Positions 50,791-59,600 of a DNA stretch of 64,000 nt are shown piece by piece. The DNA is taken from the NCBI GenBank assembly GCA_030690165.1, contig JAUYHF010000041.1, forward strand, positions 1-64,000, given 5' to 3'. Source of the DNA: Deltaproteobacteria bacterium. GTDB lineage: Bacteria; Desulfobacterota; GWC2-55-46; UBA9637. Each line of letters opens with the position of its first letter. Position 1 is the stretch's first letter. Made by a program: the position numbers and the translations under genes. The notes beneath the pieces are model-generated. The model made no database searches. It saw only the letters and a list, made by a program, of their open reading frames with translations, and was not told where the DNA came from.

Positions 50791-51669
50791 ATGCTTTCCA
50801 TAAAAGTCCTCTCCATAGTATTTCCTGTATTCAGCATCATAGGCCTCGGGTTTATATTTGCGCGCTTTAAAAAGATAAGCCTTGAGCCGGTGATTGAAAT
50901 CCTTCTCTATCTCACCATCCCAGCTCTTGTAATATCATCCCTCACAAAAAGGCATCTGGTTCCGGGCGAATTAGTTATAGTATCCCTTGCGGCATCCGGC
51001 GTTGTTGTCGGCACAGGTTTAGTAAGTCTCATATATCTAAGGATTATAAACAGAAAGGAATTAAAGGGCTTCTATCTGCCGACGATGTTTATGAACTCAG
51101 GCAACATGGCATTTCCCATCGCCCTCCTTGCATTCGGCGAAGAAGGCCTTGCAATAGCAATAATATACTATGTGGCAATAAGCCTTCTTGTATATTCCCT
51201 CGGGATATATATAGCAAAGGGCCAGGGCGGATTTTCAGAGATATTCAAGCTGCCCTTGATATACGCATCTATGGCCGGCATAACCATAAATCTCACTGAT
51301 ACATCTCTGCCAAAATCTATTCTGTCTACAGTTGAGATACTCGGCAGCGCGACAATCCCTCTGATGCTAATAAGCCTCGGCTATCGGCTCCATTCAACAC
51401 GTCTGACATCGCTTAACATATCCATAGCAGGGGCGCTCATAAGGATTGCAGGCGGATGTCTGATTGCGTATCTTATAACAACACTGTCCGGGATAGACGG
51501 TTTGAATCAGAAGATAATTATTCTGTCATCATCAATGCCCTCGGCAGTAATAAATTTTATCGTAAGTTATAGATATAAATTGCATTCAGAACTTGTCGCC
51601 TCTATTATATCCATAAGCACAGTTTTAAGTCTTATAACAACACCGGTTATTCTGGCTATGATACTATAG
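50791..51669 (+). CDS. AEC-family (auxin efflux carrier-type) transporter
   Basis: The 292-residue inner-membrane carrier has about nine to ten helices. Signatures include PVFSIIGLGFIFARFKKI, LTIPALVISSLTKR, MFMNSGNMAFPIALLAFGEEG and LSSSMPSAVINFIVS. Bacterial members export small organic acids such as malate; the substrate here is unknown. Its 3' end overlaps the convergent peroxiredoxin gene by 14 bp. Confidence 0.88.
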   Translation: MLSIKVLSIVFPVFSIIGLGFIFARFKKISLEPVIEILLYLTIPALVISSLTKRHLVPGELVIVSLAASGVVVGTGLVSLIYLRIINRKELKGFYLPTMFMNSGNMAFPIALLAFGEEGLAIAIIYYVAISLLVYSLGIYIAKGQGGFSEIFKLPLIYASMAGITINLTDTSLPKSILSTVEILGSATIPLMLISLGYRLHSTRLTSLNISIAGALIRIAGGCLIAYLITTLSGIDGLNQKIIILSSSMPSAVINFIVSYRYKLHSELVASIISISTVLSLITTPVILAMIL

Positions 51670-52258
51670 CTTCATATACCTTGCCGACCAGATTGGCAGA
51701 GGGTTTGAGGGTCTTTTCCCCCTCTGTCCAGTTTGCCGGACATACCTCATCAGTATGGATTGCGGCATAGACATTTGCCTTGACCTTTCTCAAAAGCTCA
51801 GATGCGTTTCTGCCGACATTGTAGAAATTCACCTCTGATGCAACAAGTTTCCCATCAGGATTTATAAGAAAAGACCCTCTCAGCGCAAGGCCTGTTGCCT
51901 CATCATAAACCCCGAACATCCTTGATACCTTCCCTGTAGGGTCTGCGGCCATAAGATATTTTACACCCTTCAGAAGCCTTTCAGACTGCTGCCATGCGAG
52001 GTGAGAAAACTTTGTGTCAGTGCTTACAGAAACAACCTCGCAGCCCGCTGCCTTCAGTTCTTTGTGTTTTTCAGCAAGATCATTAAGCTCAGTTGGACAT
52101 ATAAAGGTAAAATCTGCGGGATAGAAAACGAGAGCCATCCACCGTCTTTTTGTCTTTACCTCTTCAAGGCTTATTTTCCCAAAGTCTCTCTTTACAGGGT
52201 CATACACCTCCATTTCGAAGTTTTCTACCATTTGTCCTGTCCTTATATAGTTTTCCAT
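51656..52258 (-). CDS. 2-Cys peroxiredoxin (AhpC/Prx1-type)
   Basis: This 200-residue peroxidase starts at ATG 52258 behind AGGGAG. The peroxidatic Cys lies in DFTFICPTEL, and the resolving Cys in HTDEVCPANWTEG. It detoxifies H2O2, organic peroxides and peroxynitrite in the cytoplasm, which fits a place next to NirK/Fe-S genes where NO-derived oxidants form. An AhpF-like reductase is not adjacent. Confidence 0.93.
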   Translation of the reverse strand: MENYIRTGQMVENFEMEVYDPVKRDFGKISLEEVKTKRRWMALVFYPADFTFICPTELNDLAEKHKELKAAGCEVVSVSTDTKFSHLAWQQSERLLKGVKYLMAADPTGKVSRMFGVYDEATGLALRGSFLINPDGKLVASEVNFYNVGRNASELLRKVKANVYAAIHTDEVCPANWTEGEKTLKPSANLVGKVYEAIVS

Positions 52259-52339
52259 GTTTACTCCCTCCTTTTTTCTTTTTTTGGCATTCCCTGCAGA
52301 TACCATAGCATAGAAATCTATAATGAACTACTTAGAAAT

Positions 52340-52960
52340 TTACAACCTTGAAGCCTCTCTCATATACTCTTCCACAACCTGCTTTAGGATTGCATAAACA
52401 TCATCTTCATTAGCAAGCTCTTTAAGGACATCCGCAAGTTTCGGATGTCTGCCGAGTTTTCCACTTGCCATGATCCGGGCTCCTTTTTTCTCAATAACAA
52501 TAGATCCTGTCGGACAGGCTTCAGCACAATCATCACATAAGACACAAAGGTTATAATCAAATACAGGTCTTGCGCCAATTATCCTTACAGCGCCTTCCTC
52601 CTTGCATATCTCGGTGCATTTCATACATTCTATACAAGGGGCGTCAGTTACTATGGGCTTTGCCTGGCCGCTTATGCCAAAGGCCTTTATCTGAGGCTGG
52701 GAGCAGGCATTAGGGCAGCCTGCAAGCGCAACTTTAAACTTCATGTGATAGAGGAGTTTTCCCCTGGCCTTTGCCTTTATATGCTCGCCAAGACCCAATT
52801 CATCCAGCAGGGTCTCTATCTTATCAGCAATCGGTTTTGGGTTTATTATGGCATGGGGACAGCCTGTTGTCCCTGCCCTGCAGATGGCTATATCATAAGG
52901 AGAAACAGCCTTTTCCTCAGGGTTTGGCGGAGGGACAATTTTGAGAGGCTCTTTTTTCAT
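52340..52960 (-). CDS. Sirohaem-type nitrite/sulfite reductase-like Fe-S protein with ferredoxin domain
   Basis: The 206-residue protein has the sirohaem/[4Fe-4S] coupling motifs CRAGTTGCPHAI and LAGCPNACSQPQIK, spaced as in sulfite and nitrite reductases. A two-cluster ferredoxin follows (CIECMKCTEICKEEG; CVLCDDCAEACPTGS). It is far smaller than Dsr or Nir subunits and resembles AsrC-like or DsrAB-derived small proteins. It may reduce sulfite or nitrite, or pass electrons. It lies 19 bp from the mrp gene, in the Fe-S module. Confidence 0.85.
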   Translation of the reverse strand: MKKEPLKIVPPPNPEEKAVSPYDIAICRAGTTGCPHAIINPKPIADKIETLLDELGLGEHIKAKARGKLLYHMKFKVALAGCPNACSQPQIKAFGISGQAKPIVTDAPCIECMKCTEICKEEGAVRIIGARPVFDYNLCVLCDDCAEACPTGSIVIEKKGARIMASGKLGRHPKLADVLKELANEDDVYAILKQVVEEYMREASRL

Positions 52961-52978
52961 CTGATTTGAGGCGGAAGT

Positions 52979-54043
52979 TTATTCACATATATCCAGCATG
53001 CTTATCTTTGAGGCCACTGCCTCAGAGATTTTTATGAATGTCTCTGTCTGCGGTGAAGACGGGTTGAAGATAACTATAGGCTTACCGCTGTCCCCGCCCT
53101 CTCTGATGCCTGTGTCAATGGGGATTTTGCCGAGGAGCGGCACATTATAGCACTGGCTTGTCTTTTCTCCGCCGCCGTGACTGAATATCTCGGTCTTTTC
53201 TCCGCAGTGCGGACACTGGAAATAGCTCATGTTTTCTATAATGCCAAGTATGGGAACCTTTACCTCATGGAACATCTTTATGGCACGTCTTGCATCTATC
53301 AAGGCAACATCCTGAGGTGTTGTAACAACAACTGCGCCTGTTAGAGGGATTGTCTGGACAAGTGTAAGCTGTGCATCGCCTGTGCCTGGCGGAAGGTCTA
53401 TAACAAGATAATCCAAATCGCCCCATGCCACACCTGTTAAAAACTGTTTTACAATCTGCATGACCATAGGCCCGCGCCATACGAGCGGCATCTCCTCATC
53501 CAGCATAAAACCCACTGACATGAGCTTTATGCCATAATTGCTTATGGGTAATATCTTTTTATCTGGCGTGGTTTGAAGCTGCTTATGAATTCCCATCATC
53601 ATTGGTATGCTGGGGCCATAAATATCAGTATCCAGAAGGCCCACCTTCGCGCCGCTTTTACTGAGCGCAAGGGCAAGGTTTACAGCAACAGTGGATTTAC
53701 CCACACCGCCTTTACCGCTTGCAACTGCTATGGTATTTTTCACCTTTGGTATGGGTTCTTTATCCGGAAGTTTCCTGGCTGATGGAACCTCTGCCGTTCT
53801 TTCAACAACAACCTCTTTTACTCCCGGGACAGCCAAAACTGCATTTTTAGAGTTTTCTGTGAGCTCTTTTCTTAGAGGACAAGCAGGTGTGGTTAGAACA
53901 AGCCGGAACGTTATCTTTGCCCCGTCGATCCGTATATCTTTTATCATATTGAGGGTAACAAGGTCTTTGCCCAGTTCCGGGTCCATTACCTTGCTTAATG
54001 CCTCCAATACTGAAGCCTGAGTTATTTCTTTAACGGGATTCAT
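52979..54043 (-). CDS. mrp: Mrp/NBP35-type Fe-S cluster carrier ATPase with N-terminal MIP18 domain
   Basis: The 354-residue protein has an N-terminal DUF59/MIP18 domain (VLEALSKVMDPELGKDLVTL) and the deviant Walker A VASGKGGVGKSTVAVNLALA. CPHCGEKTEIF is the C-terminal cluster-binding Cys pair. It delivers [4Fe-4S] clusters to apo-proteins, probably including the neighbouring sirohaem and ferredoxin proteins. ATG 54043 overlaps the DUF542 gene by 14 bp. Confidence 0.94.
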   Translation of the reverse strand: MNPVKEITQASVLEALSKVMDPELGKDLVTLNMIKDIRIDGAKITFRLVLTTPACPLRKELTENSKNAVLAVPGVKEVVVERTAEVPSARKLPDKEPIPKVKNTIAVASGKGGVGKSTVAVNLALALSKSGAKVGLLDTDIYGPSIPMMMGIHKQLQTTPDKKILPISNYGIKLMSVGFMLDEEMPLVWRGPMVMQIVKQFLTGVAWGDLDYLVIDLPPGTGDAQLTLVQTIPLTGAVVVTTPQDVALIDARRAIKMFHEVKVPILGIIENMSYFQCPHCGEKTEIFSHGGGEKTSQCYNVPLLGKIPIDTGIREGGDSGKPIVIFNPSSPQTETFIKISEAVASKISMLDICE

Positions 54044-54239
54044 TGGCCGCCTCATTCAATTTTTTTAAAAGCGCATTTAAATCCGCCTTATCCCTTTTTG
54101 CAGCATCTTCAATGCTTACAGCGCCTCCGCAACATGAGTCTATATGAAATTTGCTGAAGACCCCGATTGTATCCGGATACAGTTTGATTGCATCATTGAC
54201 AACCATAGTTTGTGTAATTTTTTCTTTGATTGTAACCAT
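54030..54239 (-). CDS. DUF542/ScdA N-terminal-domain protein
   Basis: The 69-residue stand-alone domain opens with the MVVNDAIKLYPDTIGVFSKF pattern and then DSCCGGAVSIEDAA. The CCGG motif is the mark of the N-terminal domain of ScdA/YtfE/RIC, the di-iron proteins that repair Fe-S clusters damaged by NO. The hemerythrin half is missing and no fused copy is nearby. Small versions occur beside haem-copper and NO genes. Confidence 0.85.
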   Translation of the reverse strand: MVTIKEKITQTMVVNDAIKLYPDTIGVFSKFHIDSCCGGAVSIEDAAKRDKADLNALLKKLNEAANESR

Positions 54240-54255
54240 AGTTTTTGCCTCTTCT

Positions 54256-54666
54256 TTATTTTGCGGCAGGCGGCGCAGGCGCAGCCTTTATTGTTTTAAA
54301 CATATTTATAACAAACATTACTGCTGCTGTGGCTGCCACAATTGAAAATATAATGAGCGTATTGGAGTCTCCCTGCCAGCTTTTTACCATCCAACCAATG
54401 ACCATGCCTGCAAGTCCGATATTTGCCAGCCAGAACTGCCACTCTGCAATCCTTTCGCTGTAGAGAGGCTTTCCGCTGAATCTTGGCAGAATATGATAGC
54501 CAACACCGTATATCATCATTGATATCCAACCAAGAAGATTAAAGTGTGCATGTATCGGCATATACGGATATTGCGTGCCTGAAACCGCCATATAAATGCC
54601 CAGCACAATTGCCAGTAAAAAATACACCATTGCGCATTTGATAAACCAGACTGTGATCTTACTCAT
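54256..54666 (-). CDS. Small four-helix haem-copper-oxidase-like membrane protein
   Basis: The 136-residue protein has four membrane helices. The segments PIHAHFNLLGWISMMIYGVG and YHILPRFSG look like the low-spin haem site of cytochrome cbb3 and NO reductase subunit I, but the CuB and high-spin haem helices are missing. It may be a haem-binding electron-transfer or NO-sensing protein. Its position between ferredoxin and DUF542 genes, near nirK, supports a link to nitrogen-oxide metabolism. Confidence 0.72.
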   Translation of the reverse strand: MSKITVWFIKCAMVYFLLAIVLGIYMAVSGTQYPYMPIHAHFNLLGWISMMIYGVGYHILPRFSGKPLYSERIAEWQFWLANIGLAGMVIGWMVKSWQGDSNTLIIFSIVAATAAVMFVINMFKTIKAAPAPPAAK

Positions 54667-54688
54667 TTAAAACCTCCATTCTGCCTTT

Positions 54689-54889
<201 letters not shown>

Positions 54890-54893
54890 TCAT

Positions 54894-54960
54894 TGTAAAA
54901 TGCAAAGTGTAAATTTAAAATTGAAAGTCACAAATATCTTTAAATTTTGCATTTTGCAGT
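54894..54960. repeat. TGCAAAAT-type AT-rich inverted repeat upstream of ferredoxin
   Basis: TAAAATGCAAAGTG and AAATTTAAAAT face TTTAAATTTTGCATTTTGC. It is the same family as 28843-28950. It occupies the whole gap between the nfu stop and the ferredoxin start. Confidence 0.72.
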
Positions 54961-54968
54961 TTGCTATT

Positions 54969-55196
54969 TTATACTGATATAACTTCTTTTACTTCAGGCA
55001 CCTCTTCCTTTATTGCCCGCTCAACACCCATTGCAAGGGTTATCTGTGCGCTTGGGCAGCCTGCGCATGCCCCCTGAAGCTGAACCTTCACGATGCCCTT
55101 CTCCTCGTCAACATCCACAAGCTTGATGTCGCCTCCGTCTGCCTGAAGCGCCGGTCTTATATTGTCCAGGGCCTTTTCTATTCTTTCCTTCATCAT
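54969..55196 (-). CDS. NifU C-terminal-domain (Nfu) Fe-S carrier
   Basis: The 75-residue protein starts [10 protein letters not shown] behind [27 protein letters not shown] and [13 protein letters not shown] give the Nfu CXXC cluster site. Nfu proteins hold and pass [4Fe-4S] clusters. It is the first gene of the minus-strand run and divergent from nirK. Confidence 0.94.
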   Translation of the reverse strand: MMKERIEKALDNIRPALQADGGDIKLVDVDEEKGIVKVQLQGACAGCPSAQITLAMGVERAIKEEVPEVKEVISV

Positions 55197-55269
55197 GGAA
55201 TACACCTCCGAATAAATTTATTGTTACGATAAACTTTACAATAATAATGCAATATCTGCAAGAATTTAA

Positions 55270-55287
55270 ATATGATTTTTGTCATAT
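55270..55287. promoter_or_regulatory. Possible Crp/Fnr-family operator between nfu and nirK
   Basis: ATATGA-TTTTTG-TCATAT is a perfect 6-bp inverted repeat with a 6-bp spacer, resembling the TGTGA-N6-TCACA layout of Crp/HcpR-type sites with A/T changes. It lies 74 bp before nfu and 240 bp before nirK, so it could serve both. The regulator is not in the window. Confidence 0.35.
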
Positions 55288-55357
55288 CAAAGGGCAATCT
55301 GTTCAAATATAATCTATCTCAACTTAATTGCGGATTTAAAAGCGGATTAAAAAAGAC

Positions 55358-55385
55358 TTGATATGTGGATGCAGAGGAGTAAAAT
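55358..55385 (+). promoter_or_regulatory. Candidate promoter of nirK
   Basis: TTGATA (55358-55363) is followed after 16 bp by TAAAAT (55380-55385). It would give a leader of about 135 bp. nirK has its own ribosome-binding site, AAAAGGAGG. Confidence 0.42.
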
Positions 55386-55526
55386 AAAGCCAATTTCTAA
55401 GTTGGTCTGTAAAAAAGGAGGTGAACTGGAAAAATAAGACCTATAGGAATATACCTTTGGGTCCTTTAAGTGGTAAATATTTGGAAAGATTAAGAGTAAA
55501 AAAACTCGTTTTAAAAGGAGGTTTGT

Positions 55527-56558
55527 ATGTTAGTACAATTTAGGAGTCTAATAAACTCAATATTTGGGAAAATGGCCTTAACGGTCACCCTGTCTATACT
55601 TACGATGATAGGGTTTGCTTACTCCGTTCATGCTGCAGAAGTTTTGAATGTAGCGCGGGATCCTTCAATAGTGCCTCCGCCAATAACCCGTAAGGAGCCA
55701 ACCACTGTCAAGATAAAGCTTACTGTTAAGGAAGTTACAGCCGATATCACTGATGGATCAACTTATGCTTTCTGGACATTTGATGGAACAGTTCCTGGCC
55801 CTATGCTTAGGGTAATGGAAGGTGACACAGTAGAATTTACACTTGTTAACCCAAAGGAAAGCGTATCTGGCCACAATATAGATTTACACGCTGTTAATGG
55901 CCCTGGTGGCGGCGCAGCCGTATCAAATGTTAATCCTGGCGAAACCAAGACATTTACTTTCAAGGCGCTGAACCAGGGCGCTTATGTCTACCACTGCGCA
56001 TTCAGTCCGCCCTGGCTTCACATCTCAAATGGAATGTATGGCGGTATTATAGTCGAGCCTAAGGGAGGTCTTCCAAAAGTTGACCGTGAGTTCTATGTAA
56101 TGCAGGGAGACTGGTATACCTCTCCTTCCAGCGCTAAGGGACATCTGGATTTCAATGCAGAAAAGGCAGCTGCCGAGCATCCGGATTATATCACCTTTAA
56201 TGGTCATACAGACGCTTTAACCAAAATCTATCCTTTGAAGGCAAAGGCAGGAGAAAAGATACGTTTATTCTTTGGAGTCGGTGGACCTAATGTAGGATCC
56301 AACTTCCATATCATCGGCGAGATATTTGATAAGGTAATTATTGGTTCTAACAAAACCCCTATAGCAAACGAGGAGACATGGTACGTTCCGCCAGCATCAA
56401 TATCAGCATTTGAATTTAAGCTGGATGTACCAGGGACATACCTGCTTGTAGATCATGCTATTTGGAGATTGACTAAAGGCGCTGCTGGCGCATTAGTGGT
56501 AGATGGTAAACACGATGATAGCATCTACTCTCCATCTCCCGGCGGGAAAAGTCATTAA
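55527..56558 (+). CDS. nirK: Copper-containing nitrite reductase
   Basis: The 343-residue periplasmic enzyme reduces nitrite to NO. It has a signal peptide (1-36, cut near HAA) and two cupredoxin domains. Type 1 copper ligands are His116, Cys157, His165 and Met170. Type 2 copper ligands are His121, His156 and His310. The catalytic pair Asp119 (GHNIDLHAV) and His261 (NFHIIGEIFD) is present. All key residues are intact, so it should be active. It is followed by a terminator. NO produced here would damage Fe-S proteins, which fits the Fe-S maintenance genes next door. No NO reductase was found in the window. Confidence 0.95.
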   Translation: MLVQFRSLINSIFGKMALTVTLSILTMIGFAYSVHAAEVLNVARDPSIVPPPITRKEPTTVKIKLTVKEVTADITDGSTYAFWTFDGTVPGPMLRVMEGDTVEFTLVNPKESVSGHNIDLHAVNGPGGGAAVSNVNPGETKTFTFKALNQGAYVYHCAFSPPWLHISNGMYGGIIVEPKGGLPKVDREFYVMQGDWYTSPSSAKGHLDFNAEKAAAEHPDYITFNGHTDALTKIYPLKAKAGEKIRLFFGVGGPNVGSNFHIIGEIFDKVIIGSNKTPIANEETWYVPPASISAFEFKLDVPGTYLLVDHAIWRLTKGAAGALVVDGKHDDSIYSPSPGGKSH

Positions 56559-56593
56559 ATGAGTCTGATGTTTTTGCGGAAAGGGTTAAATAC

Positions 56594-56630
56594 AAAAGAG
56601 AGGGGCATTTATATCGGCCCCTCTCTTTTT
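56594..56630. terminator. Bidirectional terminator between nirK and the UvrD-type gene
   Basis: AAAAGAGAGGGGC pairs with GCCCCTCTCTTTTT around a 10-base loop, with A- and T-tracts on the two sides. Confidence 0.93.
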
Positions 56631-56647
56631 ATTTCGCCGTGGCGCGC

Positions 56648-59600
56648 TTAATACGCTGTTGCCGGGCAGATATTATTAAAGGCGCAGTATTCGCAGTTTA
56701 AATAATCAGGTTTTGCAGTGTAATCCCTCTGTCTTATGCCTTTGGCCGCCCTGTCTATAATATCAAGGATCTTTTGAATGTGTTTTTCCTCAAAGACTGC
56801 TTTTCCCACCAGACCTGACTCAAGGAAATGCAGCTCGCAGCCTGACGGCAGTTTTTTGAAGTTCTCCCTGTATGCCAGTGCATAGAGCATGAGTTGGAGA
56901 CTATCCTTTGTTTTCTTGTCAGCGTTTTTCTGTTCCCTTACATCCGATGTCTTGAAGTCTATGATATAAGGGCCGTCTCCCCTCTCCTCTATCAAGTCCC
57001 ATCTCCCTTTTAGCCTGTTCATCCCAAGATCAACAACAAAATCCCTTTCTATTGCAGCAGGGTTTATGCCGTTCTGTTCCTGCTCATTGTAAAATTTTTT
57101 TATGGCCTCTTTGCCTGTCTCGTACCTCTGAAGTTCATGCTTCTTTGTCACAAAACCCTCGCTCCGCCAGTTTGCGTCAAAAACTGTAATAAGTTCATCA
57201 AGGCTTGCCCCCGAAGGGGTCAATCGGGGGCTGGCAGGCCTTCCATCTAATTTTTTCCTGAAATATGTGGATACCACCTCGTGCATTGCCTTGCCGTACA
57301 TGATGGAATGATGCGGCAACAAAGGGACTTTGAGTATATGAACGTATTTATACTTTAACGGGCATGTGCGATAGTCATCTATCTGGTAATGGCTCAGGGA
57401 AAGGACTGCGTCATCCGGCATGGCCGGAAATTCATTCGTCATCTCCTTAACAGGCGCATATCTCTTTATAGCCTCCATCGGTTTGGTCTTTACCGCCGCA
57501 ACTTCAGCCTTTGGCATATCCAGCGCCTCTAACACAAATGGGCTTATCTTTTTTACGCGCACGCCGCCGTAATCCGATGCGCTTGTGAGATAGAGTTCAT
57601 TCATAGCCCTTGTCATGCCCACATAAAAAAGCCGCCTCTCTTCCTGAAGGTGGAAATCTCCGGATGGGAGAATATCCTTTATAAGCGCATCAGGCAGTTC
57701 TATCTGCTCGCTTCGCTCCTTTCTGGGGAATCTATCTGCAACAAGGCTTACCATAAAAACCACAGGGAACTCCAGCCCCTTTGCCTTATGCACAGTAAGG
57801 ACCTGCACCCAGTCTGCCTCTATGTCAGGCTCGGCAGCGCCGGGATTATCTCCGGCCTCAAGGAGGAGGTCAAGGTAGTCCGCAAATACAGCCACCTTTT
57901 TTACCGAAAGGGTATTTTCTATATGCTGCGTAAGCTCAAAGAATTTTGCGATGTTCTGCACCTTTTCCACTGCATTGGCGGAATTTTCCTGCGATAGCCC
58001 TGTGATATATCCGGTATCCATAAGGAATGAATACAGGACTCTGCCTGCTGTCTCTTCCATCGCCATCTGACTATATTTTTCAATATCTTGAATAAGCTTT
58101 GTTATGGTTGCCAATCCTTCTTCACTTATGAGGGTCTGCTGTCCTGTTTTCTGGTTTACAGGGTTTTTCATTCCGAACTCACTTATCTCCTTCATCACAT
58201 AATACAGCGGCTTATGGCTTCCCCTGGATATGCTGTGGCACGGGATAAGGTCTTTTGCATTAAGCTGATAGATCTCCGAACATGCCAGATGATACAGGCT
58301 CATGCTGTCATTAAAATCTGTTATTGTATTAAGGAAGGCGATTAAAATCCTTATCTCCTCCCTTGAGTAAAGCCCCTGATTTCCGGAAAACCTGTGCGGT
58401 ATGCCCTTTGATTTAAGCGCCTTTAAAAACGGCTCTGCATCATTGTTTGCCCTAACAAGGATTGCAAAGTCTTTGTAAGAAAGTGGCCGGGGATCGGGGA
58501 CCGGGGACCGGGGGATCGGGGGCATCTTGCAACTGTCTTTTTGCATCTTGCATCTTGAAACTTTCTCTTCTATCATCTCAGCAACAGCCTCTGCCTCTTT
58601 TGTCAATGTATCAAAATGAAGGTGTTTAATTTGGCCACCGACCCCTGATCCCCGACCCCCGACCCCTGAAGTTAATCTCTTATCTATCCCGCTCTTTTTC
58701 TCAAGCCTATCCGGATTGTTGTGGGATATAAGCCTATAGGCTGAATCAAGCACAGACTGGACAGAGCGGTAATTCTTTGTAAGCGTGACAAGCTTTGCAT
58801 CAGGATACAACTCCTGAAAGGTAAGTATATTGCTTACGGCAGCGCCCCTGAACTTGTAGATTGACTGGTCATCATCTCCGACAACGGTGATATTCCCGTG
58901 TCCTTCTGATAGAAGCCTCACAAGCTGGAACTGGGCATAATTTGTATCCTGAAATTCATCTACAAGGATGTATCGGAACTTTTCCTGATACCGTTTTAAG
59001 ATATGCTGCCTTGTTCTGAAAAGTTTTAACGGCAGAACAACCTGGTCTCCAAAATCAAGATACCCGTGCCTTGCCATAAGCCCCTGATATTTTGCGTATG
59101 TCTTTGATAGCTCATCCTGCTGGATTGTTTCAATCTCCCCACCTAACCCCTCTGTTGCCTTTTTCAGTTTCTCTGCATAATCAGCATATTCTTCCGTCCC
59201 TACATCCTCATCCTTTAGCCTGCCTATAAGCTTTATGATGGCATAGATATATTTGGTGGGATTGCCAAGCGGCCGATAGTAATTAAGTGGAAGCTCAAAG
59301 AGCTGCTCCTTCAGAAAAATAATCCTCTCTGCATCATTTAATACCTTGAAGTCAGGGACAAGGCCGATCTCAATGGCATTATCCCTCAGTATCCTGTCGC
59401 CGAATGAATGAAATGTGGATATCCAGACATTGGAATACCCATAAGGCACAAGCCTGTCCACCCTTTCCTCCATCTCGCCTGCTGCCTTCTCCGTAAAGGT
59501 GAGGGCAAGTATCTGGCTGGGATTTACACCGCTTTTAATAAGATGTGCAATCCTGTGCGTAATGACCTTTGTCTTGCCTGTGCCGGCGCCTGCGATTATA

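Noticed and set aside
55276-55290. TTGTCATATCAA upstream of nirK as a classical FNR box
   Set aside because: The half-sites are 12 bp in total, not the 14 bp of TTGAT-N4-ATCAA. The perfect ATATGA-N6-TCATAT palindrome is the better description.
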